Assembly: GCF_001428625.1 (NCBI RefSeq)
Contig: NZ_LMIE01000031.1
Location: 17,326-81,325 of the forward strand
DNA from: Hydrogenophaga sp. Root209
GTDB lineage: Bacteria > Pseudomonadota > Gammaproteobacteria > Burkholderiales > Burkholderiaceae_C
Reading direction: 5' to 3'
DNA length: 64,000 nucleotides
Shown here: in pieces, positions 55,945 through 64,000 of the stretch
Numbering within the stretch: the stretch's first letter is position 1
How the letters are laid out: the number at the start of each line of letters is the position of its first letter
The notes under the pieces: model-generated
The model's database searches: none
The model's input: only the letters and a program-made list of their open reading frames with translations
What the model was told of the DNA's origin: nothing
Made by a program: the position numbers and the translations under genes

Positions 55945-57255
55945 TCAGTTTTGAGCCATCAGTTCGTCGAAGCTGACCGCCTTTTCGGTGATCTGGGCCT
56001 TGGACAACACGAACTCGGTCACGTTGTTCTCGATCACGATGGCTTCAACTTCGGCCATGCGGCGGTTGTCGCCCTGGTACCAGCGCACGACGTCGGCCGG
56101 CTTCTCGTAGGAGGCGGACAGCTCGTCGATGTGGGCCTTGATCTGCTCGGGCTTGGCGTGCAACTCGTTGGCACGCACCAGTTCGGCCACCACCAGACCC
56201 AGGCGCACGCGTCGCTCGGCCTGTGGGCGGAACAGCTCCTCGGGGATCGGGGCCTTCTCGGCATCCTTCACACCGCGCTGCTTGAGGTCGGCGCGCGCAC
56301 CTTCGACCAGGCGGTCGAGTTCGGACTGCACGACCGACTTGGGCAGGTCGAGTTCAGACGTGGCGATCAGCGCGTCCATCACGGACTGCTTGTTGCGGGC
56401 TTGCAGGCGGAACTTGACTTCGCGCTCCAGGTTCTTCTTGATGTCGGCACGCAGGCCGTCGACCGTGCCGTCGGCAATGCCGAGCGACTTGGCCAGGGCC
56501 TCGTCCACCTCGGGCAGGTGGGCGGCCTCAAGCTTGTTGACAGTGACCAGGAAGTCAGCGGTCTTGCCGGCCACATCCTTGCCGTGGTAGTCCTCAGGGA
56601 AGGCCAGCGGGAAGGTCTTGCTTTCGCCTTGCTTCATGCCTCGCACGGCGTCTTCGAACTCCTTGAGCATCTGGCCATCGCCCACGATGAACTGGAAGGC
56701 TTCGGCCTTGCCGCCTTCGAACGGCTCGCCGTCGATCTTGCCGGCGAAATCGATGGTGGCACGGTCACCGTCCTGAGCGGCCTGGTCTTGCGCGCGTTGC
56801 GCGAAGGTGCGGCGCTGCTTGCGCAGGATGTCCAGGGTGCGGTCGATGGCGGCGGCATCGACTTCAGCCGAGACCTTGTCCACCGTGGCGGTGGCCAGAT
56901 CACCGATCTTGACTTCGGGATACACCTCGAACACCGCGTCAAAAGTCAGTTCACCCTCAGGTGCGCCTTCCTTTTCGGTGATCTTGGGTTGGCCGGCGAC
57001 GCGCAGCTGCGCTTCGTTGGCGGCGGTGGCGAAAGCCTCACCGACCTTGTCGTTCATCACTTCGTAGTGGACCGAATAACCGTAGCGCTGGGCGACCACG
57101 TTCATGGGCACCTTGCCCGGACGGAAACCGTCCATCTTCACATCACGAGCCAGGCGCTTGAGGCGGTTCGCCACCTCGTTCTGGATCACATTGGCCGGCA
57201 GCGAGAGCGTGATCTTGCGCTCGAGCTTTTCCAGGGTTTCAACGGTCACGGTCAT
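55945..57255 (-). CDS. tig: Trigger factor
   Basis: 436 residues in three domains: ribosome-binding N domain (the GFRPGKVP loop near residues 43-50), an FKBP-type prolyl isomerase domain (about 160-245) and the C-terminal chaperone arms. It binds nascent chains at the ribosome. The ATG at 57255 follows GGAGAG. It lies 81 bases behind tRNA-Leu, with which it may share a transcript. Confidence 0.96.
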   Translation of the reverse strand: MTVTVETLEKLERKITLSLPANVIQNEVANRLKRLARDVKMDGFRPGKVPMNVVAQRYGYSVHYEVMNDKVGEAFATAANEAQLRVAGQPKITEKEGAPEGELTFDAVFEVYPEVKIGDLATATVDKVSAEVDAAAIDRTLDILRKQRRTFAQRAQDQAAQDGDRATIDFAGKIDGEPFEGGKAEAFQFIVGDGQMLKEFEDAVRGMKQGESKTFPLAFPEDYHGKDVAGKTADFLVTVNKLEAAHLPEVDEALAKSLGIADGTVDGLRADIKKNLEREVKFRLQARNKQSVMDALIATSELDLPKSVVQSELDRLVEGARADLKQRGVKDAEKAPIPEELFRPQAERRVRLGLVVAELVRANELHAKPEQIKAHIDELSASYEKPADVVRWYQGDNRRMAEVEAIVIENNVTEFVLSKAQITEKAVSFDELMAQN

Positions 57256-57336
57256 GGTTCTCTCCAAAAGGGTGATGCCCAAAAATTGCGGTTCGGCCAG
57301 CCTGCCTGGACGAACCGGGGATGCATGTGTCTGTGG

Positions 57337-57423
57337 TGGTGCGCGGGGGGGGACTCGAACCCCCACACCATTGCTGGCGTCAGGACCTAAACCTGGTGCG
57401 TCTACCAATTTCGCCACCCGCGC
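57337..57423 (-). tRNA. tRNA-Leu (UAG)
   Basis: Minus-strand cloverleaf with acceptor GCGCGGG/CCCGCGC, anticodon loop TTTAGGT (TAG), long variable arm, T-arm GGGTTCGAGTCCC, discriminator A and encoded CCA (57339-57337). It precedes tig. A TACAAT box on the minus strand at 57500-57495 may belong to its promoter. Confidence 0.95.
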
Positions 57424-57530
57424 GCCTGGTTGGGGTTTCGGGCCTGGCGCAGATGGGTCTGCTCCACGCCTTGTCCTCCTCACGGCAACCCTCGATTGTA
57501 GCCCTTGCCAGCAGGCGGTCCGGACGCCGC

Positions 57531-58172
57531 TCAGGCCCCCAGGCGGTGGCGCAGCATGCGCACGGCGCTGCCCGGTGTGGTGAGCACCGGCAGGTCCACG
57601 GCCCTGTGCACCGCCATTTGCGCGCGTGCCATGCTGAACTGCGCCAATGCAATGACGTCGCAGCCCTGGTCGGCGAGCCAGCGCGCGGCCTCGACGACCA
57701 GCGCGTCGTGCTCGGCGGTGTCACCGCGGTTGAGAGCCTCCAGCGCACCGGCTGCCAGGCGGGTAACCAAGGCGGTTCCCGCCGGGAACTCGGGCGGCAT
57801 CGACTCAAGCGTGGGACCGAACGATGCAATCAGGCCCACACGCCCGCCGTGTGCGGCTGCGTCGACCACCATGGCTTCATTGGGCTTGAGCACCGGCATG
57901 TGACGCCGACGCGCCGCTGCTGCCTCGATGCAGGGCCCAAAGGCAGAGCAGGTGAACAGGATGCCGTGTGCCCCCGCGCGCTCGGCATAGGCGGACAAGT
58001 CCTCGAACCGCTGGTGCATGGCGGCGTCCAGCCCCGCACCGTTGCGCGCCAGATCGGCCGACAGACTGTCGTCGAGCAGGTTCATGCGGATCGCTTCGGG
58101 CCAACGGCGTTCCAGTTCTTCGTTGATGGGCGCCACCGAGTGCGCCAGGGCATGGATCAGGGCAATACGCAT
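57531..58172 (-). CDS. Aspartate/glutamate racemase-family protein lacking the second Cys
   Basis: 213 residues. The first active-site region ILFTCSAFGP holds Cys75, but the usual second cysteine is replaced (VIALAQFSMAR, Gln in its place). Two-base racemisation is therefore unlikely; an isomerase or decarboxylase reaction, as in other members of this superfamily, is possible. The start at 58172 lies one base behind the TRAP permease stop; an in-frame ATG at 58184 overlaps it. It is co-directional with the TRAP genes and probably acts on the imported compound. Confidence 0.8.
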   Translation of the reverse strand: MRIALIHALAHSVAPINEELERRWPEAIRMNLLDDSLSADLARNGAGLDAAMHQRFEDLSAYAERAGAHGILFTCSAFGPCIEAAAARRRHMPVLKPNEAMVVDAAAHGGRVGLIASFGPTLESMPPEFPAGTALVTRLAAGALEALNRGDTAEHDALVVEAARWLADQGCDVIALAQFSMARAQMAVHRAVDLPVLTTPGSAVRMLRHRLGA

Positions 58173-58173
58173 G

Positions 58174-60756
58174 TCAGATCGCATTCCGAACGCGGGCCGC
58201 AGGCAGACGCCGGCCCTGGTTCCACCACACCAGCAGGATCAACAGCAGGGCCGGCAGGTAAAACCAGTGCGGCGTGGGACGATCGGTTGTCACCTGAACA
58301 GCTGTGACATCCCAACCCTGCTCGAAGCCGGACTTGGCCGCGCGCGTGCCGAATTTGACCTGCCCGATCTGCACCGCATCACCCAGGGGCACGAGTTGCA
58401 GGCCGGCTTCGGTCAACCGCTTGCGTCCGTCCTCGCCCTTCTCGCCCAACTGCACGGCCACGGTCTTCACCACATCGTCGCCCTCGATGGTCAAGCCCTG
58501 AATGATCATCACGACACGGTCGTCGGTGGCGGTGTCACGCGCCACGTCGTAAACCTGTGCGGCTGGCACCTGGCGGTACTCGGGTGTGAGGCGGTCCATG
58601 AAGAAGTCAGGGCGGAACAGCAGCACCACCGCGAAGGCCAGCAGCGCGGTTTCCCACCAGCGGCTCTTCACGCGGAACCAGTTCATGGTCACGGCCGCGA
58701 AGATCAGCGTGGCCAGCGTGCAGGCCAGCACCAGGCGGATGAGCTCGCCCCAGCCGTGCACGTTGATCAGCAGAAGCTGCGGGTTGAAGATCCAGATGAA
58801 GGGCAGGATCACAGTGCGCAAGGCGTACACAGAGCCCTGGACGCCAGTCTTGATGGCGTCCTCGCCCGAGATGGCTGCCGCCGCGAACGTGGCCAGGCCC
58901 ACGGGTGGCGTGATGTCGCCCATGATCCCGTAATAGAAGACGAACAGGTGGACCGCGATCAGCGGAATGATCAGCCCCGATTGCGCGCCCAGCTCAACCA
59001 CCACCGGCGCCATCAGCGTGGCCACAAGCACGTAGTTGGCCGTGGTCGGCACACCCAGCCCCAGCACCAGGCAGACGAAGGCGATGAACAACAGCATCAC
59101 CATCACGTTGCCCTGCGCCACGAATTCGACGAACTCGGTCATGCGCAGACCCAGGCCGGTGAGCGTGATGGCCCCCACGATCACGCCCGCCGTGGCGGTG
59201 GCCACGCCAATACCGATCATGTTGCGCGAGCCGTCGTTGAAGCCACCCACCACCGACTGCCAGCCCTGCAGCCAGGTGCCGGCACCACTGGTGCGCCGAA
59301 ACAGCGCGATCAGCGGACGCTGGGTGAGCATGAGCACGATCAAGGTCGTGACCGCCCAAAAGGCCGACAGCGCCGGCGACATTTCCTCCACCATCAGGCA
59401 CCAGATCAGCATGGCGATCGGCATCAGGTAGTGCAAGCCGGCACGTACCGTGGGCCAGGTCTGCAACGGTTTGGGATCGTCGACGTCGATGTCGTCGGGC
59501 AGGTCCGGGCAGCCCGCGGCCTGGTACACCGAGAACAGGTAGAGCGCGAGCACCACCGCGGACACGGCGTAAGGCGCCACGGGGCCCATGACAGCCTTGA
59601 TGCCCTGGAGCAGGTAGTACACCGCGCCAACCACGGCGATGCTGCCGGCAATGCCGAGGGCATTGCGCAGAACGCGCACCCGCCACGGGCGGGCCACGGC
59701 CTGCACGATGGGCTGCATGCCCATCTTGAGTGCCTCCAGATGCACGATGTAGAGCAGGCCGATATAAGACAACGTGGCCGGCAGGAAGGCGTGCTTGACG
59801 ACGTCGGCATACGGGATGCCCACGTACTCGACCATCAGGAAGGCGGCCGCGCCCATCACCGGCGGCATGATCTGGCCGTTGACCGAGCTCATGGTCTCGA
59901 TCGCGCCGGCCTTCACGCCGCCGTAGCCGGCCTTCTTCATGAGCGGGATGGTGAAGATGCCGCCTGAGACCACGTTGGACACCGACGAGCCGGAAATCAT
60001 GCCGTTGAGCGCCGAAGACACCACCGCCACCTTGGCCGGGCCGCCGCGCAGGTGGCCCAGTGCCGCGAAGCTGACCTGCATCATGTAGTTGCCACCGCCC
60101 GCGCGGTCCAGCAGCGCACCGAACAGCACGTAGACGAAGATGGTGCCGGCCGAGACGCCCAGCGCAATGCCATAGACACCCTCGGTGGTGAGCCACATGT
60201 GGGAGATGAGGCGGTTGACCGACGCGCCCTTGTGCGACAGCACCTCGGGCAGGTACGGTCCGAGCAGGCAGTAGGCCAGGAAGACAACCGCCAGCGCCGC
60301 CATGGGCCAGCCCACCGCGCGGCGCGTGGCCTCCAGCAGCAGCAGAACACCGGCAGACCCGACCACGATGTCCATGGTGTTGGGCTGGCCGGGCCGGGTG
60401 GCCAGCTCTGCGTAGAACAGCATGATGTAGGCACCGCAGAAGGCGGCCACCAGCGCCAGCAGCCAGTCCAACACCGGCACCCGGTTGCGCGGAGAACCCT
60501 TGAACGCAGGCCAGGCCAGGAAGGCGAGGAACAGGGCAAAGCCCAGGTGGATCGCGCGGGCCTCGGTGTCGTTGAGGATGCCGAAGCCCAGCGCGAACGG
60601 CAGGGGCGATGCGTACCAGTACTGGAACAGGGCCCAGAGCATGGCCACGGCGAACACCACGCCAGCTGTGACACCCGTTGGTTTTCGACCACCCGTGTCA
60701 CTGTCGGCCACGAGTTGCTGCAAGGCTTCCGGCGCTTTTTCGAGGTCTGTTGTCAT
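58174..60756 (-). CDS. TRAP transporter, fused 4TM/12TM permease (TAXI type)
   Basis: 860 residues with many membrane helices. The large DctM-like part carries LNGMISGSSVSNVVSGGIFT and GLGVPTTANYVLVATLMAP. The C-terminal 130 residues form the periplasmic DUF3394 domain (VKFGTRAAKSGFEQGWDV). It is a sodium-driven importer that works with the TAXI binding protein encoded next to it. The start at 60756 was chosen at MTTDLEKAPEAL; an in-frame ATG at 60801 lies closer to the TAXI gene. Confidence 0.9.
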   Translation of the reverse strand: MTTDLEKAPEALQQLVADSDTGGRKPTGVTAGVVFAVAMLWALFQYWYASPLPFALGFGILNDTEARAIHLGFALFLAFLAWPAFKGSPRNRVPVLDWLLALVAAFCGAYIMLFYAELATRPGQPNTMDIVVGSAGVLLLLEATRRAVGWPMAALAVVFLAYCLLGPYLPEVLSHKGASVNRLISHMWLTTEGVYGIALGVSAGTIFVYVLFGALLDRAGGGNYMMQVSFAALGHLRGGPAKVAVVSSALNGMISGSSVSNVVSGGIFTIPLMKKAGYGGVKAGAIETMSSVNGQIMPPVMGAAAFLMVEYVGIPYADVVKHAFLPATLSYIGLLYIVHLEALKMGMQPIVQAVARPWRVRVLRNALGIAGSIAVVGAVYYLLQGIKAVMGPVAPYAVSAVVLALYLFSVYQAAGCPDLPDDIDVDDPKPLQTWPTVRAGLHYLMPIAMLIWCLMVEEMSPALSAFWAVTTLIVLMLTQRPLIALFRRTSGAGTWLQGWQSVVGGFNDGSRNMIGIGVATATAGVIVGAITLTGLGLRMTEFVEFVAQGNVMVMLLFIAFVCLVLGLGVPTTANYVLVATLMAPVVVELGAQSGLIIPLIAVHLFVFYYGIMGDITPPVGLATFAAAAISGEDAIKTGVQGSVYALRTVILPFIWIFNPQLLLINVHGWGELIRLVLACTLATLIFAAVTMNWFRVKSRWWETALLAFAVVLLFRPDFFMDRLTPEYRQVPAAQVYDVARDTATDDRVVMIIQGLTIEGDDVVKTVAVQLGEKGEDGRKRLTEAGLQLVPLGDAVQIGQVKFGTRAAKSGFEQGWDVTAVQVTTDRPTPHWFYLPALLLILLVWWNQGRRLPAARVRNAI

Positions 60757-60846
60757 GGCATCAGGTCCGCTGGGGAAGGCTAAAAAAATGGCGAAGATCA
60801 CTTCGCCATGGAGATCACGTCAGGCCCGCCTGCAGGCCCGCGCAGA

Positions 60847-61824
60847 TCACTTCATCCAGCCTTTTTCCTTGTAGTACTTCACCGCACCTTCGTGCAGCGG
60901 CGCACTCAAGCCGTCCTTGATCATGTTCTCGGGGTTGAGGTTGGCCAGCGCAGGGTGCAGCTTCTTGAATTCGTCGAAGTTGTCAAACACGGACTTGACC
61001 ACCGCATACACGGTGTCGGTCGGCGTCTTGCTGGACGCCACCACGGTGGCGATCACGCCGTAGGTGTTGGTCGGCTGCGGATTGTTCGGGTAGAGGCCTC
61101 CGGGCAGCGTGACCTTGGCGTAGTAGGGCTTGTCAGCCACGAGCTTGTCGATCGCAGGACCGGTGATGGACACCAGCTTGGCGCCGCAGGAGGTGGTGGG
61201 GTCCTGGATGTTGGCACTGGGGTGGCCCACGGCGTAATAGAAGCCGTCGATCTTGCCGTCACACAGCGCCGGGCCGTGTTCGTCGGCCTTGAGTTCGGAG
61301 GCCAGCGAGAAGTCGCCCATCTTCCAGCCCATCGCGCTCAGCAGCTCTTCCATCGAAGAGCGTGTGCCCGAACCCGGATTGCCCACGTTGAAGCGCTTGC
61401 CCTTGAAGTCCTCGAACTTGGTGATGTTGGCTTCCTTGCGTGCCACCACCGTGAAGGGCTCGGGGTGCACGGCGAAAACGGCTCGCAGGTCGCCGTAGGC
61501 TCCGGCGTCCTTGAACTGGCCCACGCCTTTGAGGGAGTTGAACTGCACGTCCGACTGGGTGAAGCCCAGATCGAGTTCACCGGCCTTGATGGTGTTGACG
61601 TTGAACACCGAGCCGCCCGTGGACTCCACCGAGCAGCGGATGCCGTGCTTGGCGCGGTCCTTGTTCACCAGACGGCAGATGGCGCCGCCCGCTGCGTAGT
61701 ACACGCCGGTGACACCGCCGGTGCCGATGGTCATGAATTTCTGTTGCGCCTGGGCCGGTGCCATGGGAACCATGAGGGCCGTCGCAGCGGCCAGGGTGCT
61801 CAGACTGAGGGAGATGTTTTTCAT
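60847..61824 (-). CDS. TAXI-family TRAP substrate-binding protein
   Basis: 325 residues. A signal peptide (about 1-26, APAQAQQ) precedes the TAXI solute receptor fold: [31 protein letters not shown] and [18 protein letters not shown]. It is a periplasmic receptor for glutamate-like or other carboxylic acids; the ligand is not known. It is followed by the fused permease gene 90 bases on. Confidence 0.93.
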   Translation of the reverse strand: MKNISLSLSTLAAATALMVPMAPAQAQQKFMTIGTGGVTGVYYAAGGAICRLVNKDRAKHGIRCSVESTGGSVFNVNTIKAGELDLGFTQSDVQFNSLKGVGQFKDAGAYGDLRAVFAVHPEPFTVVARKEANITKFEDFKGKRFNVGNPGSGTRSSMEELLSAMGWKMGDFSLASELKADEHGPALCDGKIDGFYYAVGHPSANIQDPTTSCGAKLVSITGPAIDKLVADKPYYAKVTLPGGLYPNNPQPTNTYGVIATVVASSKTPTDTVYAVVKSVFDNFDEFKKLHPALANLNPENMIKDGLSAPLHEGAVKYYKEKGWMK

Positions 61825-61978
61825 GCGGATGGCTCCTGGAGGTTTCTACGTGGTTGAACAAACTTGGTGCGGACACGAAGGTGTTTGTCGAGCAAGCAAG
61901 CTTCGTGCAGACCCGCCCTCGCGGCGACGGGGTTTACCCCAGATGGACATGCAAATGCGTCATGAATCAAGGCCGGCA

Positions 61979-63325
61979 TCAGGCGGCCACCGCCCTGTCG
62001 ATCGCACCGGCAAGCCGGCCCACGATCTGCTCCAGCTCTTGCGGCGTGCTGATGAAGGGCGGCGCGAGCAACACGTGATCGCCACAGCGCCCGTCCACCG
62101 TGCCACCCATGGGATAGACCATCAAGCCAGCGGCCATGGCTTCGCTCTTGATGCGGGCGTGCAGCTTGCGCGCGGGGTCGAACCATTGCTTGTTGTCGCG
62201 GTTGGCCACGAGTTCAACGCCCCAGAACAGGCCACGTCCGCGGATGTCGCCCACGTGAGGATGGTCGTCAAATGTCTGGTGCAGCAGAGCCTCTAGTTGT
62301 TGCCCGCGCTCGCGCACCTGCGCCAGCAAACCATCGCGCTGAATCACGCGTTGCACGGCGAGCGCGGCAGCACAGGCGATGGCATGACCCAGGTAGGTGT
62401 GGCCGTGCTGAAACAAACCACTGCCCTGGCGAAACGCGTCCACCACCCTGCCCTGCGCCAGCACGGCACCGATGGGCTGATAACCACCGCCCAAGCCCTT
62501 GGCGATGGCCATCAGATCGGGCACCACGCCCTCCTGTTCGCAGGCGTGCAAGCTGCCGGTGCGACCCATGCCGCACATCACCTCGTCCAGGATCAGCAGG
62601 ATGCCGTGGCGGTCGCACAGTTCACGCACGCCCTTGAAGTAACCCGGCACCGGCGTGAGCACGCCCGCCGTGGCGCCGCCCACGGTCTCGGCCACGAAGG
62701 CCATGACGTTCTCGCCGCCGAGGCGGTCGATGGCCTCGGACAGCTCGGTCACCAGGCGCTGGCCATACTGCTCGGCGGTCTCGTCGTCGCGCCGGTGGCG
62801 GTATTCGTAACACGGCGCCACATGGGTCACGTCGATCAACAGCGGCTTGAACTGCTCGCGCCGCCAGGCGTTGCCGCCGACGGCGAGCGCGCCCAGGGTG
62901 TTGCCGTGGTAACTCTGATGTCGGGCGATGAAGTGCCGGCGCTGTGGCTGACCGATCTCCACGAAGTACTGGCGCGCCATCTTCAGCGCAGCCTCCATCG
63001 CCTCCGAGCCACCGCTCACGAAATACACATGGCTCATGCCGGGCGGCGCTGTCTCTATCAAGAGGTCGGCCAGTTTCTCGGCCACCTCGGTGGTGAAGAA
63101 GCTGGTGTGCGCATACGCGAGCTGGTCGATCTGCGCGTGCATGGCCGCGATCACGTCCGGGTGGCCGTGGCCCAGACAGGACACCGCCGCGCCACCCGAG
63201 GCGTCCAGATAAGTCCTGCCACCCGCGTCGGTGAGCGTGATGCCCTGGCCACTGACCGCAGTGGGCAACGAGTGGCTGAGCTGGCGATGGAAGACGCGGG
63301 TCCCGGGCGAGCTGGCAGTGAGCAT
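61979..63325 (-). CDS. Class III (PLP-dependent) aminotransferase
   Basis: 448 residues. The PLP lysine is Lys276 in MAIAKGLGGGYQPIG, with Asp247 in LILDEVMCGMGRTG and the phosphate-binding SGGSEAMEAALKMAR. It belongs to the omega-amino acid/DABA-like group. The start at 63325 is the family start; the frame continues upstream without homology. It lies 154 bases before the TAXI gene on the same strand, suggesting the imported compound or its product is an amino acid or amine. Confidence 0.9.
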   Translation of the reverse strand: MLTASSPGTRVFHRQLSHSLPTAVSGQGITLTDAGGRTYLDASGGAAVSCLGHGHPDVIAAMHAQIDQLAYAHTSFFTTEVAEKLADLLIETAPPGMSHVYFVSGGSEAMEAALKMARQYFVEIGQPQRRHFIARHQSYHGNTLGALAVGGNAWRREQFKPLLIDVTHVAPCYEYRHRRDDETAEQYGQRLVTELSEAIDRLGGENVMAFVAETVGGATAGVLTPVPGYFKGVRELCDRHGILLILDEVMCGMGRTGSLHACEQEGVVPDLMAIAKGLGGGYQPIGAVLAQGRVVDAFRQGSGLFQHGHTYLGHAIACAAALAVQRVIQRDGLLAQVRERGQQLEALLHQTFDDHPHVGDIRGRGLFWGVELVANRDNKQWFDPARKLHARIKSEAMAAGLMVYPMGGTVDGRCGDHVLLAPPFISTPQELEQIVGRLAGAIDRAVAA

Positions 63326-63518
63326 GGATGAGGTGGGCGGTGTTGAACGGTGGGTCAGTGTAGGCAGCCCCGCTCCCTTAGGAAAATGCCTTTTTGGTGC
63401 CGATCCATGCCGCGCGTTTATGGCCTCGCCACCCACCGCCGGCCCATGACTTTGTGGCATGGGCGGTGTCGTTGTTGGCATTTTTCAGAAGCGCTTCACC
63501 TGCCTACAGTCATGCGCC

Positions 63519-64000
63519 ATGGACAACCGCCCCACACATTCCCTGCATGTCTGCGTCCTGGGCGCGGGCATCGTCGGCCTGGCCACGGCCTGGCAACTGC
63601 ACCGCGACGGACACACGGTGACCGTGGTCGACAGTGCGCGGGCCGGCACCGGCGCGAGCGAGGCCAACGGCGCGCAACTGAGCTACGCCTACGTGCAGCC
63701 ACTGGCCGACCCGAGCATCTGGCGTCAGCTGCCCAAACTGCTGCTGGCCAGCGATTCCCCGTTGAAACTCCGCCCACAGATGGACCCGCAGCAATGGGCC
63801 TGGGGTCTGCGCTTTCTGGCCGCCTGCCGCGCCAGCGTGTCGCACGACACCACGGCCGCGCTGCTCACGCTGGCGGCCGAGAGCCGCGCCGGCTTCGAGC
63901 GCCTGGTTGCCCAGGAAAACATCGATTGCGATTTTTCAACCACCGGCAAACTCGTGCTCTATCCCGATGAAGCCGCATTTGCCGCCGCGCGGCGCCAGAT
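63519..64000 (+). CDS. FAD-dependent D-amino acid dehydrogenase-like protein (partial)
   Basis: The first 160 residues only; the gene runs off the right edge. The N-terminal dinucleotide-binding motif reads VLGAGIVGLATAWQLHRDGH, then VVDSARAGTGASEANGAQLS, typical of the DadA/glycine oxidase group. It is transcribed away from the aminotransferase gene with a 193-base gap. Together with the racemase-like and TRAP genes it suggests D-amino acid metabolism. Confidence 0.85.
   Translation, partial: MDNRPTHSLHVCVLGAGIVGLATAWQLHRDGHTVTVVDSARAGTGASEANGAQLSYAYVQPLADPSIWRQLPKLLLASDSPLKLRPQMDPQQWAWGLRFLAACRASVSHDTTAALLTLAAESRAGFERLVAQENIDCDFSTTGKLVLYPDEAAFAAARRQ

Noticed and set aside
58018-59967. 649-codon plus-strand frame opposite the TRAP permease
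   Set aside because: His/Gln/Arg-rich antisense translation of membrane-helix codons, not a protein.

Overview
The window holds two different blocks of DNA. Bases 1 to about 41,960 are the right-hand part of an integrative and conjugative element (ICE) of the Tn4371 type. The remainder is ordinary chromosome of a GC-rich betaproteobacterium. The chromosomal genes (acs, two fumarases, murI, the tig-clpP-clpX-lon block, a TAXI-type TRAP transporter) and the codon use suggest Burkholderiales, probably Comamonadaceae. The genus cannot be fixed from the sequence alone. No integrase is present, so the left end of the ICE lies outside the window.

ICE layout. Bases 201-7,520 carry maintenance genes: DUF932, parB, DUF736, an XRE regulator, DUF2958, DUF2285, a small helix-turn-helix protein and a RepA-type initiator. 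A 1.07 kb stretch with several hairpins and no convincing gene lies between a small orphan gene and the DUF736 gene. RepA is followed by three 17-bp iterons and then by short CTAACTT repeats in front of parA. Next comes a tightly overlapping run: parA, a small RHH-like gene, DUF2840, traF and a DUF3363-type relaxase. Bases 28,018-41,669 carry the transfer genes: a LysR regulator (traR position), an EexN-like entry-exclusion lipoprotein, traG and trbBCDEJ(K)LFGI. The trbK/eexN gene inside the trb operon is split by a frameshift. The operon ends in a strong hairpin terminator, and the presumed right end (attR) abuts the 3' end of acs.

The accessory cargo (12,236-28,000), between relaxase and traR, is a nearly self-sufficient acyl-CoA degradation island. 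A seven-gene minus-strand operon encodes an acyl-CoA dehydrogenase, a racemase of the alpha-methylacyl-CoA type, an acyl-CoA ligase, a thiolase, an enoyl-CoA hydratase, a type-2 3-hydroxyacyl-CoA dehydrogenase (SDR) and an isomerase-like crotonase. It is divergent from an AraC-type regulator. After an MBL-fold hydrolase and a broken IS630 transposase come an aromatic-acid-type MFS importer, a large acyl-CoA dehydrogenase and a dedicated electron-transfer flavoprotein pair (etfB, etfA). The racemase and SDR types point to a branched (2-methyl) or ring-bearing carboxylic acid as substrate. That is an inference, and the substrate is not visible. A short etfA remnant behind the AraC gene shows that the island has been rearranged.

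Chromosomal layout. acs (minus) is divergent from a YqhA-like membrane protein. fumC (class II, minus) and a class I fumarase (plus) lie head to head, and murI follows the latter with a TTG start overlapping its stop codon. An MFS transporter, a hypothetical protein and a tRNA-Gly/Cys/Leu cluster with its own promoter and internal terminators come next. Then, all on the minus strand, come lon, clpX, clpP, tig and tRNA-Leu(UAG). The right end carries an Asp/Glu-racemase-like gene, a fused TRAP permease and its TAXI binding protein, a class III aminotransferase, and the start of a D-amino-acid-dehydrogenase-like gene running off the edge. This last group looks like an uptake and catabolism module for an amino acid or related acid.
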